In this document: piece by piece, positions 8,952 through 19,031 of the stretch
Layout: each line of letters begins with the position of its first letter
How positions within the stretch are numbered: position 1 is the first letter of the stretch
Assembly (NCBI GenBank): GCA_947489325.1
Contig: CANLDA010000001.1
Span: 186,001 to 250,000 of the forward strand
Source of the DNA: an uncultured Paracoccaceae bacterium
Lineage (GTDB): Bacteria > Pseudomonadota > Alphaproteobacteria > Rhodobacterales > Rhodobacteraceae
Reading direction: 5' to 3'
Length of the DNA: 64,000 nucleotides
Notes under the pieces: model-generated
Databases searched by the model: none
Seen by the model: the letters and a program-made list of their open reading frames with translations, nothing else
What the model was told of the DNA's origin: nothing
Position numbers and translations under genes: made by a program

Positions 8952-9761
8952 ATGAAGTTGAACAAATTGATACCGGCGACACTTGTCGCGTTAATGACTT
9001 GTGGTGGCATTGCCGCGCAATCGCTTGAAGATGTTGTGCAGGCCGATATCCTGAACGGCTGGCGAGCCCAAGATGGCAGTCATATTGCCGCTCTGCGTAT
9101 TCGCTTAAGCCCGGGTTGGAAAACCTATTGGCGCACGCCCGGTGACGCGGGCATTCCCCCCCGCATCACATGGCGTGGCAGTCATAATATGCGCAATGCT
9201 GAAATCACATGGCCCACACCTGTTGTGTTTGATCAAAACGGCATGCGGTCAATCGGTTACAAAGAAGAAGTCATTCTGCCCCTGCGCATCAACCCGGATG
9301 ACATCGACGGCCCCATTCACCTAAATGGCAAATTGGAAATCGGCGTATGCAGCGATATTTGCGTACCTCAGACATTAAAAGTATCTGCCGATTTGACCTC
9401 TGACAACGTCAAGCCTGTGCCCGCCATTGCTGCGGCCTTGGCATCGCGTCCCTTCAGCGCAAGCGAGGCTGGCGTGCAAAGCGCCACCTGCCGTATGTCA
9501 CCCACCTCTGGCGGGATAAGCGTTACGGCGACGGTACGAGTACCTTCGACTGGCGGGCAGGAAACCGTGGTGATTGAAGCCAATAACCCCCAGATTTGGG
9601 TGACCGAAGCGAAAAGTCAGCGAAATGGCGGCACCATCACCGCTACTGCAGATTTGATGCATCAGGACGGCGATGCTTTTTTGGTAGATCGTTCGGAACT
9701 GCGGATCACTGTATTGGGGCGCAAACATGCCGTTGATATCCGCGGCTGTAACGCTGGCTGA
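8952..9761 (+). CDS. Secreted DsbD N-terminal (alpha) domain protein
   Basis: A 269-residue exported protein: signal peptide over residues 1-22, then a domain matching the immunoglobulin-like periplasmic alpha domain of the thiol-disulfide reductase DsbD (LSPGWKTYWRTPGDAGIPP, NPDDIDGPIHLNGKLEIGVCSDICVP). The CSDIC pair is in the position of the redox cysteines that pass electrons to periplasmic partners. There is no transmembrane DsbD beta domain and no gamma thioredoxin domain here, so it must get electrons from a separately encoded CcdA/ScsB-like protein or act alone. Confidence 0.85.
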   Translation: MKLNKLIPATLVALMTCGGIAAQSLEDVVQADILNGWRAQDGSHIAALRIRLSPGWKTYWRTPGDAGIPPRITWRGSHNMRNAEITWPTPVVFDQNGMRSIGYKEEVILPLRINPDDIDGPIHLNGKLEIGVCSDICVPQTLKVSADLTSDNVKPVPAIAAALASRPFSASEAGVQSATCRMSPTSGGISVTATVRVPSTGGQETVVIEANNPQIWVTEAKSQRNGGTITATADLMHQDGDAFLVDRSELRITVLGRKHAVDIRGCNAG

Positions 9762-9775
9762 CAAAAGCACGCCAC

Positions 9776-12700
9776 TCAGGACGTCGCTTGATCACCAAGC
9801 TTAAATACGATCACTGCGCCCCCGATCACAAACCCCACCACGCTCAGAAGGGCGCCGCCACCTATAAAGAGTGCCAACGGCAAAGCCGTTCCCGATACTC
9901 CCTCAGTAAAGGGCAGTAGGGCCGTTACCGCCGAATGCATTGCGCCGAACGCGATACTGGAAACCAACGTCAAGTACAGCCATACCACCATCACGCCCGC
10001 AGTCAGCCATACCACCGGGCGCAGTTTGGAACTTTGCCCCGCATGTCTGAAGGCACTGACATAGCGGTGAACATCGGACTGCATCGCCACCAACGCGGGC
10101 ACCACGATCAGCACCAACACCATGCCAAAACCCAATCCGTAAACCAGCGTCACAACAGTTGGTTTCAGAAACTGCGCCTGTTGTGATCGCTCAAACAGCA
10201 GCGGTGCCAGACCCAATACCGTGGTGGCCGTGGTCAACATCACCGGGCGCAGTCGGTCTGACACCCCGTCAAGGATCGCAGGCAAAAGACCGCGATTTTC
10301 GGAATATTCATCAATCGTTGTGACCAACACAATAGAATCATTCACAATGATCCCCGTCATCCCCAACAGGCCAACAATGCTGAACATGCTGATTGGAATT
10401 TCATGCAAATTGTGGCCAAAGATCGTGCCCACCAATCCAAAAGGAATAATCGCCATCACCACCAACGGACGTGTCCAACTGGCAAAGACCCATGCCAGAA
10501 CCAGATAAATCCCCGCCATGCACAGCATAAAGCCCAGCAATGCCTCTGACAGGAAAGTGTCCTCTTGTTCTGATAGGCCAGAAAGGCGCCATTCAACCTG
10601 TTTTTCGCTGGCAATACGCGGCAGAATTTCACCTTCCAATGACCGTTCAATTTCCGCGGCACGGGCAGGATCATCTTCGGAAATATCCCCGGTCACCGAC
10701 ACGATGCGGATACCGTTTTCACGGCGGATCGTGGAAAACCCGGATCGCTGTGAGACGCTGACGATATCAGCCAGGGGCACATATTCCCCATCCGGCGTGC
10801 GCATCATGGAACGTTCCAGAAAATCCGCCGTCAATTCATTCTTAGGCAATTCCACCCGGATGGATGCGCTGCGCGGCCCATCCGGATAGGTCGCGGCCTC
10901 TAGCCCGTTCAGGCGATGCCGCAGCACCCGGCCAAGCTGGTCAATCGCAAAGCCCAAAGCCTGCCCTTGCGGGGACAGCTCTAGGATCAATTCATCCTTG
11001 TCATAAGATAGGTTATCCTCAACGGCGGACACCTCTGGGAACCTCGCCAGTTCGTTTTTCAAATCCTCTGACGCAGATTTAAGCGTGGCACTATCTGCAC
11101 CAAAGAACTGTACATCCAAGGCGTCACCACCCGGACCAGATCGCCATCCGCGAAAGCTCAATGTTTCGACCAAAGGATGGCTTTCAATCCGTTTTTGCAA
11201 CTCTCCGACAAAGGCAAAACTGGAATAGGGGCGCAGATCAGGGTCAATCAAATCAATCGCAATGCCGCCCAGCAAATCCTTATCCGCAGTGTCTGCCCCG
11301 GGCAGGCTGCGACCGGTGTTTCCGCCGACCTCTGCCATGACAAATTCCAACGGATTATGACCATGCCGCTCCTCGTACTCGCGGCCCAGTTCCTCGGTCG
11401 CGCGCTGCATTTCGCGCATCATTGCAAGCGTATCTGCACGTGTGGCCGTCGGGGCCATGATGAAATTTCCAGAAACCGATCCCCGTTCAGGCGCATTCCA
11501 AAAGCGCCAAGTCACTGTGCCATCGATGAACAGCACCATCTGCGTGGCAAGCACCACAAAGACACCTGCAAGCACCGGGTATCGCGCCTGAATTACAAAC
11601 GCCATGATCCGTCGAAAGATCGTATCGCGGAACCAACGAAAACCGGTATTCACAACACGGCTGGGCCAATCATACCAATGTTCCTTGGCACTGTGCGTCA
11701 GCGCATGTGACATGTGATTGGGCAAGATCAAAAAGCATTCCATCAGCGATGCAATCAGCACCGCAATGACCGTAAAGGGAATGTCCGCAATCAGATCACC
11801 GAAACGGCCGGACAATACCGTCAGGCCGAAAAAAGCGATGACTGTCGTAAGGGTTGCCGAAAATACTGGCAACGCCATTCGCCGCGCCGCGGTTTCCGAG
11901 GCAACAACAGGGTGTTCACGCAAACGACGCGCACGCATGTCAGCGTGCTCTCCCACAACGATGGCGTCATCCACGACAATGCCCAACGTGATGATCAGGG
12001 CAAACAGTGACACCATATTGATGGTCAAACCGCCTAGATACATCAGACCAATGGCGGCAGACATGGCCACAGGAATACCCGCGGCCACCCAGAACGCCAC
12101 GCGCGCATTCAGAAACAGAAACAACAACGCCAGCACAAGGCCAAGCCCCATCGCGCCATTATCCAACAGAATGTTCAAACGCTCGCTAATCCGCGACGCG
12201 CGTTCCCGGATCAGGTTGACAGTCACGCCTTCTGGCAGGGTTGCCTGTAATTCGGCAGCCACTTCTCCGACGGTTTCATGGATGGCGATAGCATCCCCTT
12301 GGGCAGAGCGGTCAATGCGGATCGACACCGCAGGATCATTCCCCACGAAATAGCTGCGTTCGCGATCCACACCTTCGACATAGACGCGGGCCACATCACC
12401 AACTGTCAGTGTTTCCCCGTCCGATGTGGATTTCAGGATGATCGCCCCGATTTGATCCACGCTACGCTTGGCGACGCCTGTGCGCACCCGCGCGTTGGCG
12501 CCGCTAACATCACCCGCGGGGTCGGCATCTACCTCGGCGGCAATGGCGGCGGCGATCTCGGCAATTGTCAAATCGTGGGTCAACAGGTTGACCGATGGAA
12601 CCTCAATAAGCGTTTCAGGCGCGGCTACTCCGCGAATGGTGGTACGCGTCACCCCACGCGCAAACAGTCGCGTAATGAATTCATCAGAGAATCGGGCAAG

Positions 12701-13171
12701 CTGTTCTGCCTCAACCGGACCAGAGATAACCACATCCGTCACCCGATCCCGCCATACTCCTCTGCGTACTTCGGGGTCTTCGGCATCATCGGGCAAGGTC
12801 GTGATCGTATCCACCGCCGCCTGCACATCGTCCGCAGCACGCGACATATCCCAGCTCGGCTCAAAGTTCAGCGAAACAGACGCCACCCCCTCAACCGAGC
12901 GACTTTCGGAGCTTTCCACACCTTCAACAGCCAGCAAGACAGGTTCCAGCACCTGTACAATGGCGGCATCGACGTCCTCGGCACCTGCCCCGTCCCATTC
13001 AACAGAGACAGCAACCGTATCGACAATCACATCCGGCAAAAACTGTGCCCGCATCCTTGGGGCGGCAATGATCCCGGCCACAACCATGATCACCAGCAAC
13101 AGGTTCGCTGCCGTGCGGTGACGTGTGAAATAGGCCATCAGCCCACCGGCGGATTTTGGTAATGCCCGCAT
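9776..13171 (-). CDS. RND efflux transporter permease
   Basis: An 1131-residue inner-membrane RND pump, proton-driven, with the usual twelve-helix layout. Helix 1 is HRTAANLLLVIMVVAGIIAAP, the proton-relay helix contains LGIVVDDAIVVGEH with its paired aspartates, and a second set of helices begins near LGFMLCMAGIYLVLAWVFASW. Two large periplasmic porter domains lie after helices 1 and 7. The ATG at 13171 starts 5 bases after the adaptor stop codon, so adaptor and pump form one operon. No outer-membrane channel gene is nearby. The exported substrates are unknown. Confidence 0.93.
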   Translation of the reverse strand: MRALPKSAGGLMAYFTRHRTAANLLLVIMVVAGIIAAPRMRAQFLPDVIVDTVAVSVEWDGAGAEDVDAAIVQVLEPVLLAVEGVESSESRSVEGVASVSLNFEPSWDMSRAADDVQAAVDTITTLPDDAEDPEVRRGVWRDRVTDVVISGPVEAEQLARFSDEFITRLFARGVTRTTIRGVAAPETLIEVPSVNLLTHDLTIAEIAAAIAAEVDADPAGDVSGANARVRTGVAKRSVDQIGAIILKSTSDGETLTVGDVARVYVEGVDRERSYFVGNDPAVSIRIDRSAQGDAIAIHETVGEVAAELQATLPEGVTVNLIRERASRISERLNILLDNGAMGLGLVLALLFLFLNARVAFWVAAGIPVAMSAAIGLMYLGGLTINMVSLFALIITLGIVVDDAIVVGEHADMRARRLREHPVVASETAARRMALPVFSATLTTVIAFFGLTVLSGRFGDLIADIPFTVIAVLIASLMECFLILPNHMSHALTHSAKEHWYDWPSRVVNTGFRWFRDTIFRRIMAFVIQARYPVLAGVFVVLATQMVLFIDGTVTWRFWNAPERGSVSGNFIMAPTATRADTLAMMREMQRATEELGREYEERHGHNPLEFVMAEVGGNTGRSLPGADTADKDLLGGIAIDLIDPDLRPYSSFAFVGELQKRIESHPLVETLSFRGWRSGPGGDALDVQFFGADSATLKSASEDLKNELARFPEVSAVEDNLSYDKDELILELSPQGQALGFAIDQLGRVLRHRLNGLEAATYPDGPRSASIRVELPKNELTADFLERSMMRTPDGEYVPLADIVSVSQRSGFSTIRRENGIRIVSVTGDISEDDPARAAEIERSLEGEILPRIASEKQVEWRLSGLSEQEDTFLSEALLGFMLCMAGIYLVLAWVFASWTRPLVVMAIIPFGLVGTIFGHNLHEIPISMFSIVGLLGMTGIIVNDSIVLVTTIDEYSENRGLLPAILDGVSDRLRPVMLTTATTVLGLAPLLFERSQQAQFLKPTVVTLVYGLGFGMVLVLIVVPALVAMQSDVHRYVSAFRHAGQSSKLRPVVWLTAGVMVVWLYLTLVSSIAFGAMHSAVTALLPFTEGVSGTALPLALFIGGGALLSVVGFVIGGAVIVFKLGDQATS

Positions 13172-13175
13172 GACG

Positions 13176-14630
13176 TCAGCCCCCCATTCGGGCTTCGATA
13201 CGTTTGACAATGGCAGAGGCCACACGTGGTTGGGCCAATGCGTTCAGCAATTCTGCACGCGTGTCATCCGGCATGGCGTCGCTGTCTTGCACAAAGGCCT
13301 TAAGACGCGCGCGACGTTCGGTGGTCAGGTCGATCAAATCCTCGGCCTGATTGGCAGATGCATCCTTACGCAAGGGCTTCACACGAATGCCCGCCCCCAA
13401 CAGCGGCGTTCGACGCGTCACAACCTCGCGCCCTTCCAGCGCACTGGAACGTACCAGAATATCATCTCCTTGGCGGCGCAGTAAGATGACCGGCAATGCC
13501 TCTAGCCGGTCATTTTCACCCAACACCAAAACCCGCCCAGCCGGGTCCAATGCCGATGCTGGCAAGCGCACCACGTTTTCAAGCGGGGCTTCTTGGACAT
13601 GAACGGTAACAAAATCGCCAGGCTTCATGCCAAGAGCTGATTCAAGCTGCGCAAACAACAAACGCCCGGTCTGCCCTTCGCCCACAGCTGCGCTATCGCG
13701 TGTGACACGGCCCGTGGCAGACAAGTTCATGCCCAGCGTATCCAACGTGACACGCACATCCGCTTGACGTAGGCGCCCCTGCTCATTCAACAAGCGCGCA
13801 TATTGTGAGGTTGAAACACGGAACGCGACCTCAAGTTTGTTCGGGTCGACCAATTTGGCAAGCTTTTCATTCGCAGATACAAGCCGACCCTGAACAATCA
13901 CCACTTCGGCAAGCGTGCCGGGAAAATCTGCCTCTATCGTGGTATCCGCCAACCCTCGCTCGGCCTCTTCCAGCGCGATTTGCGCACGGGTTCGGGCCGT
14001 GCGGGATTGATCAATCCGGGCCTCGGCAACCGTCAATGCCTGACGGCGTACCAATACTGCTTGCCGCGCAGATGATGCGTTCAACTCAGCGGTTTCCACC
14101 GCCGCCGCAGTTCCCACACCACGTTGCGCCAAATCCTGTTGTCGGGACAGGGCCTTTTGACGCAGTTCTGCTTGATCGTGTGCTGCAGACAATTCGTCCT
14201 TAGCCAGATCAAGCGCGCGTGCGGCATCCCGAATTTCGGCCTCTGCATCCAGCAAATCACTTTTGGCACGCTCAAGGATCGACTGTGCATTGGCTGGATC
14301 GACCCGTAACAGCACCTGCCCGGCCTCAACCCGTCCACCTTCGACAAAATTCTCTGCCAGCTCGATCACCGTGCCGCCCGCGGCTGCGCGAATCTCAAGG
14401 CTGCGACGGCTTTGCACTTCGCCAAAGGCGGTCAGGTCAGGCGTTTCGATACCGGCATGTGCCGTCAAAACATTCACCGCAAAGACGCGCTCACGGCCTT
14501 GGGGGCTTTTGCTTTCTTGGGCAAGACGATCCTCGATCGCCGAATAGATCAAATTAACAGCCGTCAGCACCAACCCCACGGTCGTTGCGAGCAGAAAAAG
14601 GCCCGTTAGGCTTTGTCTGAGAAACCGCAT
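13176..14630 (-). CDS. RND efflux periplasmic adaptor (membrane fusion protein)
   Basis: A 484-residue HlyD/AcrA-type adaptor. One N-terminal transmembrane anchor (residues 7-30) is followed by a lipoyl half (VIELAENFVEGGRVEAGQVL), a long heptad-rich alpha hairpin at roughly residues 110-230, the second lipoyl half (ADFPGTLAEVVIVQGRLVSA) and a beta-barrel. It links the RND pump encoded immediately downstream to an outer-membrane channel. The C-terminal extension after about residue 420 is longer than in AcrA and is of unknown role. Confidence 0.9.
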   Translation of the reverse strand: MRFLRQSLTGLFLLATTVGLVLTAVNLIYSAIEDRLAQESKSPQGRERVFAVNVLTAHAGIETPDLTAFGEVQSRRSLEIRAAAGGTVIELAENFVEGGRVEAGQVLLRVDPANAQSILERAKSDLLDAEAEIRDAARALDLAKDELSAAHDQAELRQKALSRQQDLAQRGVGTAAAVETAELNASSARQAVLVRRQALTVAEARIDQSRTARTRAQIALEEAERGLADTTIEADFPGTLAEVVIVQGRLVSANEKLAKLVDPNKLEVAFRVSTSQYARLLNEQGRLRQADVRVTLDTLGMNLSATGRVTRDSAAVGEGQTGRLLFAQLESALGMKPGDFVTVHVQEAPLENVVRLPASALDPAGRVLVLGENDRLEALPVILLRRQGDDILVRSSALEGREVVTRRTPLLGAGIRVKPLRKDASANQAEDLIDLTTERRARLKAFVQDSDAMPDDTRAELLNALAQPRVASAIVKRIEARMGG

Positions 14631-14766
14631 GAATCTGGCCCTGCTCCATTGTGATCAAATCAGTATATAAGATGTGCCCTACAAGACAAAAAGCCAAGTG
14701 TTACCGAGTTATACGCCACGAGATGAATTTCCGTCGAAACAAAATTCAGTGTGCAAAATTTATGTC

Positions 14767-15315
14767 TTAAGATTTGGTGCGGCGCAGATGTTCATCCAAA
14801 CGCGGCATGATTTCCACAAAATTACAGGGCTTATGGCGGTAATCCAGTTGATATTGCAGGATTTCATCCCATGCATCCTTGCACGCTCCCGGGCTACCGG
14901 GCAGTGCAAATAAATAAGTGCCTTGCGCCACGCCACCTGTGGCACGGCTTTGCACGGCTGACGTGCCAATTTTTTGCACCGATACCATCGTAAATACCGT
15001 CGCAAACGCCTCGATTTCCTTTTCATAGACATCGCGGTGCGCCTCAACGGTGACATCGCGCCCCGTCAATCCCGTGCCCCCGGTGGAAATAATCACGTCT
15101 ATAGCTGGATTGACACACCAGTTGCGCAATTGATCGGCAATTTGGTCACGCTCATCCGGAAGAACCATGCGGTCCGATAATACATGTCCCGCGGCTTCCA
15201 ATCGTTTGACCAAGGTGTCACCCGATTTATCCTGATCCACCCCACGCGTATCACTGACCGTCAAAATCGCAATACGCACAGGGATAAAAGGTTTGGTTTC
15301 ATCAAGTCGTGCCAT
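14767..15315 (-). CDS. moaB: Molybdenum cofactor biosynthesis protein B (MoaB/MogA family)
   Basis: A 182-residue MoaB/MogA family protein involved in adenylating molybdopterin before molybdate insertion. It shows ILTVSDTRGVDQDKSGD at the N-terminus, the molybdopterin-binding STGGTGLTGRDVT loop and a C-terminal LPGSPGACKDAWDEIL. Size fits MoaB. It lies 3 bases after the lysE-type gene and probably shares its transcript. It would support the nitrate reductase at 33 kb and the formate dehydrogenase implied by fdhD at the left edge. Confidence 0.92.
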   Translation of the reverse strand: MARLDETKPFIPVRIAILTVSDTRGVDQDKSGDTLVKRLEAAGHVLSDRMVLPDERDQIADQLRNWCVNPAIDVIISTGGTGLTGRDVTVEAHRDVYEKEIEAFATVFTMVSVQKIGTSAVQSRATGGVAQGTYLFALPGSPGACKDAWDEILQYQLDYRHKPCNFVEIMPRLDEHLRRTKS

Positions 15316-15318
15316 GAA

Positions 15319-15936
15319 TCAGGCCTTTTGTAAAAATGCCAACCGAAGGGCTAGCAGGGCAAATATCAACGCAGTAACACGGCCAAGAGACCGCGAAAAA
15401 GCAGGATGCGTCAGGCGCGAAGCCAACTTGGCAGCAAACACACCTACTGCGCCATTCACAAACAGGCCACCAATCGCCATTATTGTCCCAAGGATCAAAA
15501 ATTGCATTAGGATATTGCCCTGCGCTGGGTCCACGAACTGTGGCAAAAGCGCCAAAACAAACAAGATCACTTTGGGGTTGCTGATGTTGACCACCACAGC
15601 CTGCCAAAACGCCTGCTGAGCCGAAAGAGGGCGGGATGCATCCTCTGCCGCAGACGCACGTAATGCGCCATAAGCAAGCCACAGTAGATAAAGCACCCCC
15701 ATCCAGCGAATCATCTCAAACACCCAAGGAACAGCGGTAACCACGGCCCCCAACCCAAGGCCTGCAAGTAGAACATGGATCAACGTTCCTAAAGCAACAC
15801 CACCGCTGGCCGCCATCGCCGGAACGGGCCCAGAACGCAACCCTTGCCCCAGACAGAACATCATGTCTGCCCCCGGCGTAAGGTTCAACGCAAGTCCCGC
15901 AGGAATAAACGCCACCAACAACCACATGTCCATCAT
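15319..15936 (-). CDS. LysE/RhtB family amino acid exporter
   Basis: A 205-residue membrane protein with about six helices and the LysE/RhtB N-terminal signature LNLTPGADMMFCLGQGLRSG, followed by SGGVALGTLIHVLLAGLGLG. These proteins export amino acids or homoserine lactone-like compounds using the proton gradient. The substrate cannot be predicted. It is packed 4 bases from the uracil-DNA glycosylase gene upstream and 3 bases from moaB downstream. Confidence 0.88.
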   Translation of the reverse strand: MMDMWLLVAFIPAGLALNLTPGADMMFCLGQGLRSGPVPAMAASGGVALGTLIHVLLAGLGLGAVVTAVPWVFEMIRWMGVLYLLWLAYGALRASAAEDASRPLSAQQAFWQAVVVNISNPKVILFVLALLPQFVDPAQGNILMQFLILGTIMAIGGLFVNGAVGVFAAKLASRLTHPAFSRSLGRVTALIFALLALRLAFLQKA

Positions 15937-15940
15937 CAGG

Positions 15941-16717
15941 TCATCCTGCCAACTTTGCCTTCAACGCCAATAGATCCGCCCATGCTTCGCGTTTGGCCGT
16001 GGCCTGACGCAGCAAATAGGCCGGGTGGAACATCGGTATAACAGGTTTGCCAAACGCCTCTTGCCAATGACCACGCAGGCGCGTGATGCCGCGCGTGCCT
16101 AAGACACCCTGACAGGCAATGTTGCCCATAAGGACAATCACATCAGGGGCCACAATTTCCACGTGCCGCTGCACAAACGGCATCAACATAGCGATTTCAT
16201 CGGGTTTTGGGTCACGGTTCTGCGGCGGACGCCATGGCAGGATATTGGTGATATAGACCGATTGCGCAGACAGATCAGCAGTTCGTGACAGATCAATCGC
16301 CGCCAGCATCTTATCCAACAATTGCCCAGCCCGCCCGACAAAGGGCTTGCCTGCACGATCCTCATCACGGCCCGGAGCCTCGCCAATGATCATAACCCGC
16401 GCCGCCGGATTGCCGTCAGACAGCACCAAATTGCGTGCACCACGTTTCAGATCGCAATACTCAAACGCAGCCAAGGCCCCGCGCAATCCATCCAGATCAC
16501 GTACTGTTGCCGCCATATCTTTTGCCACAAGCACGGGGTCAATCTTGGCGGCCTTCACAATCTCAGGTGTTGCTGTTGCAACCGGCGTTGGTTTCTTGCG
16601 TGTTTCAGGAACGTCATAGCGGTTCAGCGGCGCATCCAAAATCGCCTCTGATGCACCCATTTCAAGCTGCCAGTCCAACAACGCGCGCGCCGTGTGATAT
16701 TCAAGGGCTGATTCCAT
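15941..16717 (-). CDS. Uracil-DNA glycosylase, family 4-like
   Basis: A 258-residue uracil-DNA glycosylase of the family 4/5-like group, which removes uracil in base excision repair. Motif A is GEAPGRDEDRAGKPFVGRAG, the middle motif is TNILPWRPPQNRDP and motif B is FHPAYLLRQ. The first 80 residues are a variable N-terminal region. Three of the four cysteines that hold the iron-sulfur cluster in thermophile family 4 enzymes look replaced (FEYC instead of CxxC, LPW instead of VKC, no later Cys), so this enzyme is probably cluster-free. Confidence 0.87.
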   Translation of the reverse strand: MESALEYHTARALLDWQLEMGASEAILDAPLNRYDVPETRKKPTPVATATPEIVKAAKIDPVLVAKDMAATVRDLDGLRGALAAFEYCDLKRGARNLVLSDGNPAARVMIIGEAPGRDEDRAGKPFVGRAGQLLDKMLAAIDLSRTADLSAQSVYITNILPWRPPQNRDPKPDEIAMLMPFVQRHVEIVAPDVIVLMGNIACQGVLGTRGITRLRGHWQEAFGKPVIPMFHPAYLLRQATAKREAWADLLALKAKLAG

Positions 16718-16873
16718 GCACCCAAACTATCCGCGTTATCTGTTGGGGGAAAGGCACCTCTGGCGAAACGTACACCACCTCAGGCAGAGCAGTCAATCGA
16801 CTCATGGCGCTTTGGTTGAACACCCCTGAACTTTGTGCCAACTTTCTGTAATCGTTCAGAAGGTTATTCACAT

Positions 16874-18001
16874 ATGAAACGCACCAGCGGGTTTTGTTTT
16901 CTCTTCGTCCTATGTCTTCTCCTCCCAATCCAAGCAAAAGCCGAAGAATATGTTTTGTGCATGCAAAACCAACTGAAAGAACTAGGATATGATCCCGGCC
17001 CTCTCGACGGATTTTGGGGCGCCAAAACCAAGGCTGCAGCCTTGGCATCCTTGGACCAAGAAGAACAGTTGCAAGGGAACCCCATGTTACAAAACCCACG
17101 TGGCGTATCAGCGGTGTCATGGTGTCGCATTTTGGGTGAAAAATACGCTACTGTTCGAAAGTTTCGCCCATCAGTAGAGAAACCCGTTTTCTTATTCGAT
17201 AAAGAAGCAACCTCTTCCTCTCGTGCCCTGATACGGATATCCTCACGTCAAGCACATAGGTACTTTCGATACCGTCATCGCGTAGACTTGGCCGGGCGTA
17301 TCGACGTCGTCGCAGGCTCAGATCACAAGCAAATTTCCTCGCATCTCATCACGCTTCAGCGCAAAAGGCATGAACCCACTTCAAAGGTGCGACAAGATAC
17401 AAAGAAGCGGTGTCAGGAAGCAAAAACATGGAATGCAGCCGCATATTCTAACCAAATCTATGTGTGTTGGCCAAAGGACATCGTTCATGATTCAAATTGG
17501 CTTTCACGTTGGAAGCATTTTGCCACGACTGTCATGGTTCATGAATATGCTCATGCTATACAAAAAGAGCTCTCTTTAGACAAAACACACAAGTATCTGC
17601 GTCCTGATGGAAGACGTATCATGGGGCCAAATTGGCTGGTAGAAGGAAGCGCCATGATGCTGGCACTGGATTATTCCTTCCCCGGGCTTAAAGGTGATCG
17701 AATGCCCGCCTTTTTCACTATTCAATGGCCCGCCAAAAAGTCTTCTTTAAAGCTTTCTGATATCAAAAGCGTCAGCACCAACGAAGAATATGCCGTTTCG
17801 AAATTTGCAGCATTCCTTTTGGTAAAAAGATTTGGCATCGAGTCCATGATTGAATATTGGCGTCAAATTGGACAAGGTAATGATTGGAACAAGGCCTTTC
17901 AGAACACGTTTGGCATGTCGCTGAAAGAATATGAGAGAGAATTCGAAACCTTACGACAAAGCCTGCAATTATCTCATGCCTTTGTTCAGGAAACATCATA
18001 G
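16874..18001 (+). CDS. Secreted peptidoglycan-binding-like protein with HExxH metalloprotease motif
   Basis: A 375-residue exported protein. A signal peptide (residues 1-23) precedes a short peptidoglycan-binding-like segment QNQLKELGYDPGPLDGFWGA (31-50). The C-terminal half holds a gluzincin-type zinc site: HEYAH at 223-227 and a third-ligand candidate Glu257 in NWLVEGSAMM. The reading frame has visibly more A/T at third positions than its neighbours, and it sits alone between a divergent DNA repair gene and pyrB, which hints at transfer. The ATG at 16874 is chosen because it starts the signal peptide. The family is not otherwise recognised, and its substrate may be cell-wall-associated or extracellular. 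Confidence 0.8.
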   Translation: MKRTSGFCFLFVLCLLLPIQAKAEEYVLCMQNQLKELGYDPGPLDGFWGAKTKAAALASLDQEEQLQGNPMLQNPRGVSAVSWCRILGEKYATVRKFRPSVEKPVFLFDKEATSSSRALIRISSRQAHRYFRYRHRVDLAGRIDVVAGSDHKQISSHLITLQRKRHEPTSKVRQDTKKRCQEAKTWNAAAYSNQIYVCWPKDIVHDSNWLSRWKHFATTVMVHEYAHAIQKELSLDKTHKYLRPDGRRIMGPNWLVEGSAMMLALDYSFPGLKGDRMPAFFTIQWPAKKSSLKLSDIKSVSTNEEYAVSKFAAFLLVKRFGIESMIEYWRQIGQGNDWNKAFQNTFGMSLKEYEREFETLRQSLQLSHAFVQETS

Positions 18002-18073
18002 CGAAGATTCTGCAGCTTGCCCCCTTATCCCGGACTTCCTATAAGCAGCCAACATCGGATCAAGGAACAAACC

Positions 18074-19030
18074 ATGGGTTTTGCGCAAAGACATCTTCTT
18101 GGGATCGAACATCTGCGCCCAGAAGAAATCACCGAAATCCTTGATCTGGCGGATCAGTATGTTGAGTTGAACCGCCGCGACGTCAAACATTCCGACACAT
18201 TGGCCGGTCTCACGCAGATCAACATGTTTTTTGAAAACTCTACCCGCACACAAGCTAGTTTTGAACTTGCGGGCAAACGTCTTGGTGCCGATGTGATGAA
18301 CATGGCGATGCAGGCCAGTTCGATCAAAAAAGGGGAAACCCTGATTGATACCGCACTAACACTGAACGCAATGCATCCGGATTTGTTGGTTGTGCGGCAT
18401 CCGCATTCGGGCGCGGTGGATTTGCTTGCGCAAAAAGTAAACTGCGCGGTTCTGAACGCAGGTGATGGACGCCACGAACATCCCACGCAAGCGCTGCTGG
18501 ATGCCTTAACCATTCGCCGCGCCAAGGGACGCCTACATCGCCTGAATATCGCGATTTGCGGCGATATTGCCCACAGCCGCGTGGCACGCTCCAACTTGAT
18601 CCTTTTGGGGAAAATGGAAAACCGCGTGCGCCTTGTCGGCCCACCCACATTGATGCCCAGCCAGATTTCCGAATTTGGCGTTGAGGTCTACGAAGACATG
18701 GCCGAAGGTCTGCAAGACGTCGATGTTGTCATGATGCTGCGCCTTCAACGCGAACGCATGGATGGTGGATTTATCCCTTCTGAACGCGAATATTACCATC
18801 GCTACGGCCTGGATGCGGATAAACTCTCAAATGCTAAGGACGATGCGATCGTTATGCATCCCGGCCCCATGAACCGCGGCGTGGAAATCGACGGCACCAT
18901 TGCTGATGACATCAATCGATCAGTCATTCAGGAACAGGTGGAAATGGGTGTCGCAGTTCGCATGGCAGCCATGGATTTGCTCGCCCGTAATCAGCGTGCC
19001 CATCGCGCCACCCAAACGGCGGAGATATAA
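18074..19030 (+). CDS. pyrB: Aspartate carbamoyltransferase catalytic subunit
   Basis: A 318-residue aspartate transcarbamylase, which makes carbamoyl-aspartate in pyrimidine synthesis. Carbamoyl phosphate is bound by [12 protein letters not shown], aspartate by [12 protein letters not shown] and a later [10 protein letters not shown], with [12 protein letters not shown] closing the active site. The ATG at 18074 has AAGGAA upstream and gives the usual N-terminus. No regulatory pyrI is nearby. The downstream dihydroorotase homologue appears catalytically dead, which fits the PyrB/inactive-PyrC partnership known from pseudomonads. Confidence 0.96.
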   Translation: MGFAQRHLLGIEHLRPEEITEILDLADQYVELNRRDVKHSDTLAGLTQINMFFENSTRTQASFELAGKRLGADVMNMAMQASSIKKGETLIDTALTLNAMHPDLLVVRHPHSGAVDLLAQKVNCAVLNAGDGRHEHPTQALLDALTIRRAKGRLHRLNIAICGDIAHSRVARSNLILLGKMENRVRLVGPPTLMPSQISEFGVEVYEDMAEGLQDVDVVMMLRLQRERMDGGFIPSEREYYHRYGLDADKLSNAKDDAIVMHPGPMNRGVEIDGTIADDINRSVIQEQVEMGVAVRMAAMDLLARNQRAHRATQTAEI

Positions 19031-19031
19031 A

